Positions 33,416 through 42,172 of a DNA stretch of 64,000 nt are shown one piece after another. The notes under the pieces were generated by a model. That model made no database searches. It saw only the letters and a program-made list of their open reading frames with translations, and was not told where the DNA came from. The first letter of the stretch is position 1; each line of letters begins with the position of its first letter. Both the position numbers and the translations under genes were made by a program. Source of the DNA: Arthrobacter globiformis (GTDB taxonomy: Bacteria; Actinomycetota; Actinomycetes; Actinomycetales; Micrococcaceae); assembly GCF_030815865.1 (NCBI RefSeq), contig NZ_JAUSXI010000001.1, positions 620,001 through 684,000 of the forward strand. Reading direction: 5' to 3'.

Positions 33416-34381
33416 ATGCCAGAAACTCCGCCTTCTTTGTCCATGACCGGCCCGCCCCGCGCAGCACCCCGGCCTGTGCACCCGCCTGCGACCCCGGTAG
33501 TGCCCCAGACGGGGCGGCTGCACGATGCTTTCCAGAACCAACTGGTGCTCGATTACCTGGATCTGGCGGAGGCGCTCGCCTCGCGGTTTGCAGCCCGGGG
33601 ACGGGAGCGCTCAGACCTGGTCCAGGTGGCCTACCTGGGGCTCATCAAGGCCGCCCGGGGCTTCGATGAGGAGAAGGGCGAAAGCTTCCCTGCCTACGCG
33701 GCGCCCACCATCAGCGGCGAACTCAAGCGCTTCTTGCGGGACCGGTGCTGGACCGTCCGGCCGCCACGGCGCATCCAGGACGTCCGGACGCAGCTCCAGC
33801 ACACCGCCCCGGACCTGGCCCAGTCGTTGGGCCGTGTTCCGTCGGCGCAGGAATTGGCCAGCGAACTGGGCGTTACCCCGGCTGACGTCCGGGAAGCGCA
33901 GGCCGCCGGCAGCAGCATGCATCCCGACTCGCTGGACAGCCCGGATCCCTGGGGCGGGCCAACCATGGGCGAGGGGCTGGTCTCCCCGGACCAGCCGATC
34001 GAGCACCTCGAAGAACTCGTGTGCCTCCACGAGGCAATCCAGGAGTTGGACCCTGACGACCGGGAGATGCTGTACCGGCGCTACTTCCGCGAGGAGACCC
34101 AGGTGGAACTCGGCAAACGGTTCGGCATCTCCCAGATGCAGGTGTCCCGGCGGCTGTCTCGGATCCTAGTTTGGCTGCAGCGCCGGCTGCTCGATGAGGA
34201 GGACCGGAGCGGCGAGGGCCGGAGCGGCGGCAGCGCCCGCAGCGCCAGGGGGGACAGCGATCGGGCAAGCGCGGATCAGGGGAGCCCGAGCCGCCCCACC
34301 GCCGCCAGGACATCCTCCACTGAAACTGCCAGCAGGGCCGGATCAGGAGTGGCCGCGAAGGTGTCGCCGCGGCGCGCCTGA
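33416..34381 (+). CDS. RNA polymerase sigma factor, SigB/SigF/SigG type
   Basis: The 321-residue protein has the sigma-70 group 3 layout: region 2 (LVLDYLDLAEALASRFAARG, then LVQVAYLGLIKAARGFD), region 3 (SGELKRFLRDRCWTVRPPRRIQD, LAQSLGRVPSAQELASELG), and region 4 (LDPDDREMLYRRYFREETQVELGKRFGISQMQVSRRLSRIL, split at residues 234-276). WTVRPPRRIQ is typical of SigB/SigF. Such factors drive general stress regulons and are usually held by anti-sigma factors, none of which is visible nearby. After residue 285 the chain continues in a low-complexity Ser/Arg/Ala tail that runs 106 bases antisense into the convergent glycosyltransferase gene, so the tail is probably not conserved. Start 33416 follows GAAGGAA. 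Confidence 0.87.
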   Translation: MPETPPSLSMTGPPRAAPRPVHPPATPVVPQTGRLHDAFQNQLVLDYLDLAEALASRFAARGRERSDLVQVAYLGLIKAARGFDEEKGESFPAYAAPTISGELKRFLRDRCWTVRPPRRIQDVRTQLQHTAPDLAQSLGRVPSAQELASELGVTPADVREAQAAGSSMHPDSLDSPDPWGGPTMGEGLVSPDQPIEHLEELVCLHEAIQELDPDDREMLYRRYFREETQVELGKRFGISQMQVSRRLSRILVWLQRRLLDEEDRSGEGRSGGSARSARGDSDRASADQGSPSRPTAARTSSTETASRAGSGVAAKVSPRRA

Positions 34382-35220
34382 GCGTCCGTTAGTACGATGT
34401 GCGGTCCTGGTGGTGGGCCCCAGACCTCAGCCGGGGCCGGACCGAAAAGCACCACCGAAGGCCGCGCATACGCAGAGGCGAGGTGCGCCGCACCGGTGTC
34501 CGCGGACACCACAAGCCGGGATTCCGCGATGGCGGCCATGAATTCGGCCAGCCGCAGCCGCCCCGCCAGGACCTGGACTTCCGGGAGCCCGGCGAGCCGT
34601 GCAACGTCCAGTGCCCGCGGCCGTTCCGCCGAGCTGCCGGTAAACATCACCCGGTGACCATCCTCCGCGAGGGTGCGGGCCACTTCGGCAAAGCGGTCCT
34701 CGGGCCACAGCCGGCTGCCGTATGCAGCCCCCACGTGCAGCACGGTGGCTCCAGGGCAGGGGCTGGGAACGGCCGGCGGGAGAAGCCGGAAATCGTCCGG
34801 TTCCGCGTCGATGCCATGCCACTGCAGCAGCCTGGTCCACCGCTCGCGCTCATGGATTTCCTCCAGCCACCCCGGGCCCGGCCGCTCGAGGGTCCGGTGG
34901 CCGACGATGGTTTTGGGCTGGACGGCGGTGATGCGGGCCTCGCTTTCGGGTCCGCTGCCGTGCAGGTTCACGGCGATATCCACCTTGCCTGCCTCGATGG
35001 GAATCGGAACGTCCAGGCCATGCGTCGGAAGCAGTTCGTAGCCTCCCACCAGCTCCAGCGCGTCTTCCAGCCAGTCCTGGGCCGCGTAGAGCAGGCGGTG
35101 TTCCGGATAGGCACGCCGCAGGGCGCGGAGCGCCGGAACCGCAACCAGCAAGTCGCCAAGCTTCAGTGCCCGCAGGACCAGCAGGACCGGTTGTTCATGC
35201 TTGCCGTTTGATGCTTCCAC
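34276..35220 (-). CDS. GT9 glycosyltransferase (heptosyltransferase family) 1
   Basis: The 314-residue enzyme belongs to family GT9, which includes LPS heptosyltransferases. LVLRALKLGDLLVAVPALRALRRAYP at residues 14-39 is the family N-terminal signature. VHLGGS-like elements appear as LHVGAAYGSRLWPEDRFAEVA, and the donor site is visible as SADTGAAHLASAYARPSVVLFGPAP. The GTG at 35220 follows GAAGGACGGCA and is preferred over the ORF's earlier start. It is divergent from gmhB and convergent with the sigma factor, overlapping its tail by 106 bases. It is one of three GT9 genes in a heptose biosynthesis cluster, so the likely donor is an NDP-heptose; the acceptor is unknown. Confidence 0.86.
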   Translation of the reverse strand: MEASNGKHEQPVLLVLRALKLGDLLVAVPALRALRRAYPEHRLLYAAQDWLEDALELVGGYELLPTHGLDVPIPIEAGKVDIAVNLHGSGPESEARITAVQPKTIVGHRTLERPGPGWLEEIHERERWTRLLQWHGIDAEPDDFRLLPPAVPSPCPGATVLHVGAAYGSRLWPEDRFAEVARTLAEDGHRVMFTGSSAERPRALDVARLAGLPEVQVLAGRLRLAEFMAAIAESRLVVSADTGAAHLASAYARPSVVLFGPAPAEVWGPPPGPHIVLTDAQARRGDTFAATPDPALLAVSVEDVLAAVGRLGLP

Positions 35221-35335
35221 TGCCGTCCTTCTCCTCCTCGGTCTGGTACTGCCGCGCCGCCTGTCGAGGAGTCTAGCGGAGAAGAAGTACGCGGCCTTCT
35301 GTTTAGGTCTCGCGTGGGCGGGGAACGAAGGGGAT

Positions 35336-35911
35336 ATGGCAAGTGATGCTTCTACGCTCAAGGCTGTGCTTTTCGACCGGGACGGGACGCTTGTAGTTGA
35401 CGTGCCTTACAACGGCGACCCGCAGAGGGTCACGCCCTTTCCCGGTGCGCGGAAAGTCCTCGACGAAGTGCGCAGCTTGGGACTGGCCACCGGCGTGCTG
35501 AGTAACCAGTCGGGCATTGCCCGCGGCCTCCTGACAGCCGAGGAGGTGGACAACGTGAACGCGCGGGTGGAGGACCTGCTGGGCCCTTTTGACGTCTGGG
35601 AGGTCTGCCCGCACGGGGCCGGGGATGGCTGCCTGTGCCGTAAGCCGTCGCCGGGCATGATCCACAGCGCCTGCCGGCGTCTCGGCATCGACCCTTCAGA
35701 GGCGGCGTTCATCGGCGACATCGGCAGCGACGTCGAGGCGGCCGCGGCCGCCGGTGCACGGGGGGTCCTGGTTCCCACTCCGCAGACCAGAACCGAAGAA
35801 GTCGAGGCCGCCGCCGAGGTAGCCGCAGACCTCGAGCAGGCTGTTGCGCTGCTGTTTGGGGAGCTGCTGCTTGGGGGACCTCGGGGACCGGTGCTTCGAG
35901 GACCGGCATGA
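35336..35911 (+). CDS. gmhB: D-glycero-beta-D-manno-heptose 1,7-bisphosphate 7-phosphatase
   Basis: GmhB removes the 7-phosphate from heptose 1,7-bisphosphate, the third step of NDP-heptose synthesis. The 191-residue HAD-IIIA protein shows the nucleophile motif FDRDGTL, motif II as GVLSNQSGIARG, the zinc-binding loop CPHGAGDGCLCRKP (Cys, His, Cys, Cys), which is characteristic of GmhB and histidinol phosphatases, and motif IV AFIGDIGSDVEAA. A histidinol-phosphate phosphatase is the main alternative, but the neighbours (gmhA, hldE, GT9) favour GmhB. Start ATG 35336 after GAAGGGG. It is coupled to the next GT9 gene by an ATGA overlap. Confidence 0.88.
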   Translation: MASDASTLKAVLFDRDGTLVVDVPYNGDPQRVTPFPGARKVLDEVRSLGLATGVLSNQSGIARGLLTAEEVDNVNARVEDLLGPFDVWEVCPHGAGDGCLCRKPSPGMIHSACRRLGIDPSEAAFIGDIGSDVEAAAAAGARGVLVPTPQTRTEEVEAAAEVAADLEQAVALLFGELLLGGPRGPVLRGPA

Positions 35912-36984
35912 GCAGGGTCCTCGTGGCCCGGCTGGACAGCGTCGGTGACGTCCTCCTGGCAGGCCCGGCAGTCCGGGCCGTGGCGAACGGACGGCGGGCC
36001 GACGGCGGCAGCCCCAACGACGTCGTCGTGCTTTGCGGACCGCAGGGCCAATCGGCGGCCTCACTGCTGCCCAATGTGGCCGACGTCTTTGCCTGGGACA
36101 CCCCGTGGATCAGCAACCCTGCCCCGGCGGTCACAGGACCGCATTTGGACTCGCTGGTGGGGTACGTCCGGAATTCCCGCATCACCGAGGCGGTCATCCT
36201 CACCTCCTTTCACCAGTCGCCGCTTCCGCTGGCGCTCCTCCTGCGGCTAGCCGGCGTGGAGCGCATCACCGGCGCGTCCACTGACTACGCGGGCACCCTC
36301 TTGGACGTCAGGCTGAAACCCGGCGAGGACTTTCCCGAGGACCAGCCGGAATCCGTTCGGGCGCTCGGCATCGCCCGGGCGGCGGGCTTCCAGCTCAAGA
36401 CGGGTGACGACGGAAAGCTCATGGTCAAGGACCCTCCCGGCATCCGGCACCTGGTGGGGGAGGGCCCCTACGTGGTGGTCCACCCGGGGGCAACGGTCCC
36501 GGCGCGGGCCTGGCCGCCGCTGCACCATGCGGCGGCCGTGGAGCTGCTGGAGGGCGCCGGCCACCGGGTGGTGGTGACCGGCGGTCCGGGGGAAACAGCC
36601 CTCACCGCAACCGTGGCCGGCCCTTCTGCCATTGACCTCGGCGGACGGACAGACCTTTCCACCCTCTCCGGTGTCCTGGCCAACGCGGATGTCGTGGTCA
36701 CCGGCAACACCGGGCCCGCCCACCTGGCCGCCGCCGTCGGAACCCCGGTGGTGAGCCTGTTTTCCCCGGTTGTGCCGGCCGTCCGGTGGGCGCCGTACGG
36801 CGTTCCGCTGGAACTGCTGGGCGACCAGAACGCGCCGTGCCGGCTCAGCCGCGCACGCGACTGTCCGGTACCGGGACATCCCTGCCTCAGCTCTGTTTCG
36901 CCGGAGCAGGTGGTGGAAGCCGTCGAACGCCTGCTGAGTGGGGTCTCCTCCCTCAGCACACGGAGAAAGGTCCGGAAACAATGA
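35908..36984 (+). CDS. GT9 glycosyltransferase (heptosyltransferase family) 2
   Basis: The 358-residue GT9 enzyme begins MSRVLVARLDSVGDVLLAGPAVRAV, a typical heptosyltransferase N terminus. Other family features are VILTSFHQSPLPLALLLRLAG, VVVHPGATVPARAWPPLHHAAAVELLEG, and the donor-site segment VTGNTGPAHLAAAVGTPVVSLFSP. The C terminus has CPVPGHPCLSSVSPEQV. It overlaps gmhB by 4 bases and the next gene by 4, so it is in the middle of a coupled run. Like its homologues it probably adds a heptose to a surface glycan; acceptor unknown. Confidence 0.87.
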   Translation: MSRVLVARLDSVGDVLLAGPAVRAVANGRRADGGSPNDVVVLCGPQGQSAASLLPNVADVFAWDTPWISNPAPAVTGPHLDSLVGYVRNSRITEAVILTSFHQSPLPLALLLRLAGVERITGASTDYAGTLLDVRLKPGEDFPEDQPESVRALGIARAAGFQLKTGDDGKLMVKDPPGIRHLVGEGPYVVVHPGATVPARAWPPLHHAAAVELLEGAGHRVVVTGGPGETALTATVAGPSAIDLGGRTDLSTLSGVLANADVVVTGNTGPAHLAAAVGTPVVSLFSPVVPAVRWAPYGVPLELLGDQNAPCRLSRARDCPVPGHPCLSSVSPEQVVEAVERLLSGVSSLSTRRKVRKQ

Positions 36985-38075
36985 GAATCCTGCTTTGGCA
37001 CGTGCACGGGTCGTGGACGGACGCCTTTGTCCGCGGCCGGCACGAGTACCTGCTGCCGGTCCTGCCCGGCGGCGGTCCCTGGGGACTGGGCCGGGCGGGC
37101 CGGCCCTGGCCAGCTTCCGTGCGGGAGGTCGCGCTCGCGGAGCTGGACTCCGGCAGTATTGACGCCGTCGTGCTTCAGCGTCCGGAGGAAGCCGCGGAGG
37201 TGACGCGCGTCCTGGGCCGCCGGACCGGCGTCGATCTTCCCGCCGTGTACGTGGAACACAACACCCCCAAGGGTGATGTTCCCTTCACCGTCCATCCGCT
37301 CGGGGATCAGAACGGCATCCCGATCGTCCACGTGACCCATTTCAACGAGCTGTTCTGGGACAGCGGCCGCGCACCGACCAAGGTCATCGAGCACGGCATC
37401 GCGGACCCCGGCTACCTTTACACGGGCGAGGTCCCGGAGCTGGGCGTGGTGGTCAATGAACCGGTGCGCCGCGGACGGGTGACGGGCACGGACCTGCTGC
37501 CCCGCTTCGCCACCGCAGCCCCGCTCCAGGTCTTCGGCATGGGCGGCGAGGGGCTGGCGCAGGCTACGGGAATTCCTTCGGCGCGCCTCACCGTCCGGGG
37601 CGATCTGAAAACCGCGGAGCTCCACCGTGAACTGGCGCGCTGCCGGGCATACCTGCACCCGCTGCGCTGGACTTCGCTTGGGCTGGCGCTGCTGGAGGCG
37701 ATGCATCTCGGCATGCCGGTCCTGGCGCTGGCCACCACCGAGGCGGCACGGGCCGTCCCGCCCGAGGCAGGCTGCATCTCCACTGACGTGGAGGAGCTGG
37801 GCCGGTGTGCCCGGCAGCTGGTCAACGATCCGGAGGAGGCGCGACGGCGGGGCAAAGTTGCCCGGGAAGCGGCGCTGGAGCGCTATGGGCTGGAACGTTT
37901 TCTGGCCGACTGGGATGAGCTGCTGGCGGATCTTGTGCCGGCCGGCGGCGGAGGGAAAGTACAGGGGGAGGGGCGGCTGCAGGGGTCTTTGGAGGGGGCG
38001 CCATCCGGCGATGCAGCTTTGAAGGGGTCCGGACCGGATGCCCTCACCGCGGCGCGAGAAGGGAATATGCATTGA
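36981..38075 (+). CDS. Glycosyltransferase (GT4-like)
   Basis: The 364-residue protein opens MRILLWHVHGSWTDAFVRG and has a GT-B fold: VYVEHNTPKGDVP and VTHFNELFWDSG in the N-terminal half, then a C-terminal donor domain with ELHRELARCRAYLHPLRWTSLGLALLEAMHLG, where the usual E-x7-E pair is visible across residues 213-245. AVPPEAGCISTDVEELG follows. It belongs to the group annotated as glycosyltransferase family 1/4; the sugar is unknown. A low-complexity Gly/Glu/Leu tail of about 45 residues ends the chain. ATGA overlap with the preceding GT9 gene, and its stop overlaps the TTG start of the next. Confidence 0.8.
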   Translation: MRILLWHVHGSWTDAFVRGRHEYLLPVLPGGGPWGLGRAGRPWPASVREVALAELDSGSIDAVVLQRPEEAAEVTRVLGRRTGVDLPAVYVEHNTPKGDVPFTVHPLGDQNGIPIVHVTHFNELFWDSGRAPTKVIEHGIADPGYLYTGEVPELGVVVNEPVRRGRVTGTDLLPRFATAAPLQVFGMGGEGLAQATGIPSARLTVRGDLKTAELHRELARCRAYLHPLRWTSLGLALLEAMHLGMPVLALATTEAARAVPPEAGCISTDVEELGRCARQLVNDPEEARRRGKVAREAALERYGLERFLADWDELLADLVPAGGGGKVQGEGRLQGSLEGAPSGDAALKGSGPDALTAAREGNMH

Positions 38076-39331
38076 AGATCTCAATGATTTCGGAACACGC
38101 CAGTCCTTTGGCAGCGCTTGGCGGAGTGGACGCCGGCGGCCAGAACGTCCATGTGGCGGCCCTTTCGTCGGCACTGGCCCGTCGGGGCCACCGGGTAACG
38201 GTCTACACGAGGCGTGACTCGCCGGATTTGCCCACGAGGGTGCGGGTGCATCCACGGCTCGAGGTGGTGCACGTGGACGCCGGGCCGGCCGAACATGTGC
38301 CCAAGGACGATCTGCTGCCCTTCATGGGCGCCCTGGCGGACGGCGTGGTCCGGGACTGGGACGGCTCGCCGCCGCACGTGGTGCACGGCCACTTCTGGAT
38401 GTCCGGCGTCGCCGCGCTGGACGCCGCACGCCGTGACCCGGGCGGCTTCCGGGTTCCGGTGGTGCAGACCTTCCACGCATTGGGCACGGTCAAGCGCCGC
38501 CACCAGGGCGCCGCCGACACGAGCCCGGCCGAGAGGCGTTTCCTCGAACCGTCCGTGGGCCGGTCGGCGGACCGGATCGTCGCCACGTGCTCCGACGAAG
38601 TGTTCGAGCTGAGGGCGATGGGGATCGATACCCGCCGGGTTTCCATCGCCCCCTGCGGAGTGGATCTGGAACTCTTCTCCAGCGACGGTCCGGCCGACCC
38701 TCCCTCCCGCTCCCACCGCATCCTGTCCGTGGGCCGCCTGGTCCCGCGCAAGGGTATGGATCTGGTGATCCGCGCGCTGCCGTATCTGCTGCAGGCGGGG
38801 TTCGACGACGTCGAGCTGCTCATTGTGGGCGGCGACGCGGACGCGGACGCGGGCGGGCAGGATCCGGAGGCGCGCAGGCTGCTGGACCTTGCCCGGGACC
38901 TCGGGGTGGCGGACCATGTGGAGCTCCGGGGCCAGGTCCCCCGGGAGGCCATGCCCGGAGTCTTCCGAAGTGCGGACGCTGTGGTCTGCACTCCGTGGTA
39001 CGAGCCCTTCGGGATTGTTCCGCTGGAGGCCATGGCCTGCGGCGTTCCGGTAGTTGCCGCTGCGGTGGGCGGCCTGACGGACAGCGTGGTGGACCGGGGA
39101 ACCGGCCTGCACGTGCCGCCGAAGGACCCGGAAGCCATCGCCAAAGCCATCGGCACCTTGTTGGCCAGCCCGGACCTGCGCGCAAAACTCGGGCGCGCCG
39201 GCGAGCGGCGGGCCAAAGCCCGCTACTCCTGGAGCAGAGTCGCCGCCGAAACCGAAAAGGCCTACCAGTTGGCTATCGCAGGTTCTGTAGACGCTGGCAG
39301 CCTGGAATCGATGGAAGGAGCGGCACTGTGA
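38072..39331 (+). CDS. Glycosyltransferase family 4
   Basis: The 419-residue enzyme has a clear GT4 architecture: N-terminal GGVDAGGQNVHVAALSSALARRGHRVTVYT, VHGHFWMSGVAAL, APCGVDLELF, and the C-terminal donor site with WYEPFGIVPLEAMACGVPVVAAAVGGL. These E-x7-E residues bind the nucleotide sugar. It resembles the retaining glycosyltransferases of cell-envelope glycan clusters, such as MshA-like or phosphatidylinositol mannosyltransferases; substrate undecided. It starts with TTG overlapping the preceding stop (TTGA), AAGGGA upstream. Its stop overlaps the gmhA GTG. Confidence 0.9.
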   Translation: MKISMISEHASPLAALGGVDAGGQNVHVAALSSALARRGHRVTVYTRRDSPDLPTRVRVHPRLEVVHVDAGPAEHVPKDDLLPFMGALADGVVRDWDGSPPHVVHGHFWMSGVAALDAARRDPGGFRVPVVQTFHALGTVKRRHQGAADTSPAERRFLEPSVGRSADRIVATCSDEVFELRAMGIDTRRVSIAPCGVDLELFSSDGPADPPSRSHRILSVGRLVPRKGMDLVIRALPYLLQAGFDDVELLIVGGDADADAGGQDPEARRLLDLARDLGVADHVELRGQVPREAMPGVFRSADAVVCTPWYEPFGIVPLEAMACGVPVVAAAVGGLTDSVVDRGTGLHVPPKDPEAIAKAIGTLLASPDLRAKLGRAGERRAKARYSWSRVAAETEKAYQLAIAGSVDAGSLESMEGAAL

Positions 39332-40068
39332 CTACGGAATCCCTGCGGGAGGCTGAGCTTCCTGCCATGAACCGGGTTGGCACACCGGGTTTTCCCTCTC
39401 TGGACGCGGACTCCTCCCCGGAGGAGGCTGGGCAGGACGACGCCCGGCACGACGCCAGTCCGGGCCCCCGGGAGGCAGTGCGGACCCACCTGGAAAACGT
39501 CCTGCCCGCCCTGCGGTCCCTGGAAAGCCAGGCAGACAGGCTGGCCGACTGGGGCGTGGAGCTGGCCCAGCGCCTGCTGAGCGGGCAGAAACTGCTTGCC
39601 GCCGGAAACGGCGGGTCCGCCGCCGAGGCGCAGCATCTGACTGCGGAACTTGTTGGCAGGTTCGACGGCGAGCGGATGCCCTTTTCCGCGATCTCCCTGC
39701 ACGCGGAGAGTTCGGCCGTCACGGCGATTGCCAATGACTACGGCTACGAAGAGCTCTTCGCCCGGCAGGTCCGCGCCCACGGCAGGTCGGGGGACATCCT
39801 CGTGCTGCTGTCCACGAGCGGCCAGAGCCCCAACCTGCTCCGTGCAGCCGAGGCGGCCTCCAGGCTGAACGTGACCACGTGGGCCCTGACCGGGCCGGCG
39901 CCCAACCCGCTGGCATCCTGCTGCGATGATGCCGTGGCCATCGATGCCATCTCGGCCAATGCCCAGGAGGGGCACCTGATTGCGCTGCACGCCATTTGCC
40001 GGGCCTTCGAAGCCGAGGTGGTTCGCAGGGGCCAGGGCGTCCCCGGGCCGGAGGCTGATCGCGGATGA
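39328..40068 (+). CDS. gmhA: Phosphoheptose isomerase (SIS domain)
   Basis: GmhA converts sedoheptulose 7-phosphate to D-glycero-D-manno-heptose 7-phosphate, the first committed step of heptose activation. The 246-residue protein has an acidic N-terminal extension of about 50 residues, then the isomerase core. Visible conserved parts are AAGNGGSAAEAQHLTAELVGRF (about residues 88-109), TAIANDYGYEELFARQV, LLSTSGQSPNLLRAAEAA and the C-terminal NAQEGHLIALHAICRAFE, which retains both histidines. The E65 and H180 equivalents are present, so it should be active. GTG start overlaps the preceding stop (GTGA) after GGAAGGAG. Its paralogue at 19892 lacks these residues. Confidence 0.9.
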   Translation: MTTESLREAELPAMNRVGTPGFPSLDADSSPEEAGQDDARHDASPGPREAVRTHLENVLPALRSLESQADRLADWGVELAQRLLSGQKLLAAGNGGSAAEAQHLTAELVGRFDGERMPFSAISLHAESSAVTAIANDYGYEELFARQVRAHGRSGDILVLLSTSGQSPNLLRAAEAASRLNVTTWALTGPAPNPLASCCDDAVAIDAISANAQEGHLIALHAICRAFEAEVVRRGQGVPGPEADRG

Positions 40069-41426
40069 GGATCGCAGTGGTGGGTGACGTTTTGCTGGAC
40101 GTAGACCTTTCCGGTGAGGCAACACGCCTGTGCCCCGACGCGCCGGTGCCGGTGGTGGACGTCTCCGAGGTCCGGCGCCGGGCCGGCGGCGCCGGGCTCG
40201 TGGCCCGAATGCTGGCCCAGGACGGCCACCGGGTCACCCTGGTTACGGTGCTTTCCGACGACGACGCCTCCCTCGAGCTGGAAGGCGCCCTCGCCGGGGT
40301 GCATGTTGTCTCCGGGCCCTCCGGCGCGCGGACGCCGGTCAAGACCCGGGTCCGGGCAGGCCGCCAGCCGGTGGTGCGGGTGGATGAGGGATGCGGGCGG
40401 CCGGAGGTGCCGGCGGCGACGGCGGGCATGCTCAGGGCGCTGGAGCGCGCCGAAGCGATTGTGGTGGCCGATTATGGACGCGGTGTTGCCGCGAACCGGG
40501 AGATCCGCGACCTCCTCGCCGCCCGTGCCGGCGACATTCCGATCGTGTGGGATCCGCACCCCTCCGGTGCCGCACCCGTGCCCGGGGTGGCCGTGGTGAC
40601 CCCAAACTTGTCCGAGGCTGCCAAGGCCGCGGACTCCGGTACCGGTACGCCTGCGGCGATTGCCGCCATCGGCACCCTGCTGCTGGACCGCTGGCAGAGC
40701 CAGGCGGTCCTTGTGACCATGGGGGAGCAGGGCGGCACCCTATCTCAGCGCGACACTTCACCCTTGGCCATCCCGGCCCCTCCCACCGAAGTCACTGATC
40801 CCTGCGGCGCCGGCGACCGGCTCGCGGCCAGTCTGGCCGTGCACCTGGCAGGGGGCTGCAGCCTCAGAGACGCCGCGGAACGTGCGATCAATGAGGCGGC
40901 AGCCTTCCTCGGTGCCGGCGGGGTGGCCTCCCTGCCGGACCGCCACCGGCCGGTCTGGCACCACAGCCGCGAGGAAGACGCCCTCGGCCTTGCGCGCCGG
41001 GTGCGCGCCAACGGGGGAACCGTCGTAGCCACGGGAGGCTGCTTCGACCTGCTGCACGCCGGCCACGCCCGCACGCTGGCGGCAGCCAGGGACCTGGGCG
41101 ACTGCCTGATCGTGTGCCTGAACTCGGACGAGTCGGTGCGCCGGATCAAAGGTGAGCAGCGGCCCATTGTGAGCCAGCAGGACCGAGCCGAGCTCCTGCT
41201 GGCGCTCGAGTGTGTGGACGCCGTCCTGGTCTTCGGGGAGGACACCCCGGAGGCCTGCCTGGAAACGCTGCGGCCGGACGTCTGGGTGAAGGGCGGGGAC
41301 TACCGCGCGTCGGAGCTTCCCGAGGCCGGGCTGGTCGAGAGCTGGGGAGGGCGCTGCATGACGGTGCCGTTCCACCAGGCCCGGTCCACGTCCGTCCTCG
41401 CGGACGCCCTGGCAAAGGTCAGCTGA
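40065..41426 (+). CDS. hldE: Bifunctional heptose kinase/nucleotidyltransferase 1
   Basis: HldE proteins phosphorylate heptose 7-phosphate at C1 and later join heptose 1-phosphate to a nucleotide. The 453-residue chain is a PfkB kinase (about 1-300) followed by a cytidylyltransferase-like domain (about 320-453). The kinase start GDVLLDVDLSGEATRLCPDAP and the ATP-site DPCGAGDRLAASLAVHL are recognisable, but the usual GGAANVAMN stretch is altered to RAGGAGLVARMLA. The transferase has GGCFDLLHAGHARTL, LNSDESVRRIKG and the KGGDY motif. The kinase half is more divergent than in the second copy at 45253. ATGA overlap with gmhA. Confidence 0.88.
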   Translation: MRIAVVGDVLLDVDLSGEATRLCPDAPVPVVDVSEVRRRAGGAGLVARMLAQDGHRVTLVTVLSDDDASLELEGALAGVHVVSGPSGARTPVKTRVRAGRQPVVRVDEGCGRPEVPAATAGMLRALERAEAIVVADYGRGVAANREIRDLLAARAGDIPIVWDPHPSGAAPVPGVAVVTPNLSEAAKAADSGTGTPAAIAAIGTLLLDRWQSQAVLVTMGEQGGTLSQRDTSPLAIPAPPTEVTDPCGAGDRLAASLAVHLAGGCSLRDAAERAINEAAAFLGAGGVASLPDRHRPVWHHSREEDALGLARRVRANGGTVVATGGCFDLLHAGHARTLAAARDLGDCLIVCLNSDESVRRIKGEQRPIVSQQDRAELLLALECVDAVLVFGEDTPEACLETLRPDVWVKGGDYRASELPEAGLVESWGGRCMTVPFHQARSTSVLADALAKVS

Positions 41427-41470
41427 CCTTCACAACAAATCTTGAACTAGTCCCAAGCGAAAGGAACACC

Positions 41471-42172
41471 ATGACTGAATCGACTTTCAAGCCAGGCCGG
41501 GTGCTGGTAACCGGCGGCGCCTCCGGACTGGGAGCCGCCGTCGTCGATGCCGTACTGAAAGCCGGCGGAACGCCGGTGGTGCTGGACCGGGACATCCGGA
41601 ACGTCGCCGCGGCGAAGGCCTTTGAAGTGGACGTGTCGGACCGCGTTGCCGTGACCGAGGCCGTCCGGCAGGCAGCCGAAACCCTGGACGGGCTGGACGC
41701 CGTGGTCACCGCTGCCGGTATCGACCGGTGCGGCAAGCTGGAGGACGTGGCCGCAGAGGAATGGGAACGCGTCATCGGCGTCAACCTGATGGGCACGGTG
41801 TCCGTTGTCCGGGCGGCCCTTCCGTACCTCAAAGCGTCGCACGGCCGGGTGGTCACCATCGCGTCCACGCTGGGCAAACGGGCGCTGCCGGAGGCCACCG
41901 CCTACTGCGCCTCGAAATTCGCCGTAGTGGGCTTCAGCCATTCGCTGGCCGCCGAGACCGGCGGCGAGATTGGCGTGACCACCATGATTCCAGGCGGCAT
42001 GAAGACGCGCTTCTTCGACGACCGCGCCGAGCAGTACAAGCCGCAGGACGACTCACGCCTCAACGACCCCGGCAACGTGGCGCAGGCAATTCTGTTTGTG
42101 CTGTCCCAGCCCACCGGCTGCGAGGTCCGCGAAATGCTTATCTGCCATGAGGAAGAGGGCTCGTGGCCGTGA
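41471..42172 (+). CDS. Short-chain dehydrogenase/reductase in the heptose cluster
   Basis: The 233-residue SDR has VLVTGGASGLGAAVVDAV (NAD(P) site), DAVVTAAGIDRCGKLEDV, TIASTLGKRALPEATAYCASKFAV with the Ser, Tyr and Lys of the active site, and a C terminus ending VREMLICHEEEGSWP. GAAAGGA lies 6 bases before the ATG. It follows hldE1 by 44 bases in the same direction. Its small size and classical motifs do not match HldD, which is an extended SDR, so it probably does not epimerise the heptose; it could reduce a keto-sugar or modify the product. It ends convergent with GT9 gene 3 with a 35-base overlap. Confidence 0.85.
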   Translation: MTESTFKPGRVLVTGGASGLGAAVVDAVLKAGGTPVVLDRDIRNVAAAKAFEVDVSDRVAVTEAVRQAAETLDGLDAVVTAAGIDRCGKLEDVAAEEWERVIGVNLMGTVSVVRAALPYLKASHGRVVTIASTLGKRALPEATAYCASKFAVVGFSHSLAAETGGEIGVTTMIPGGMKTRFFDDRAEQYKPQDDSRLNDPGNVAQAILFVLSQPTGCEVREMLICHEEEGSWP

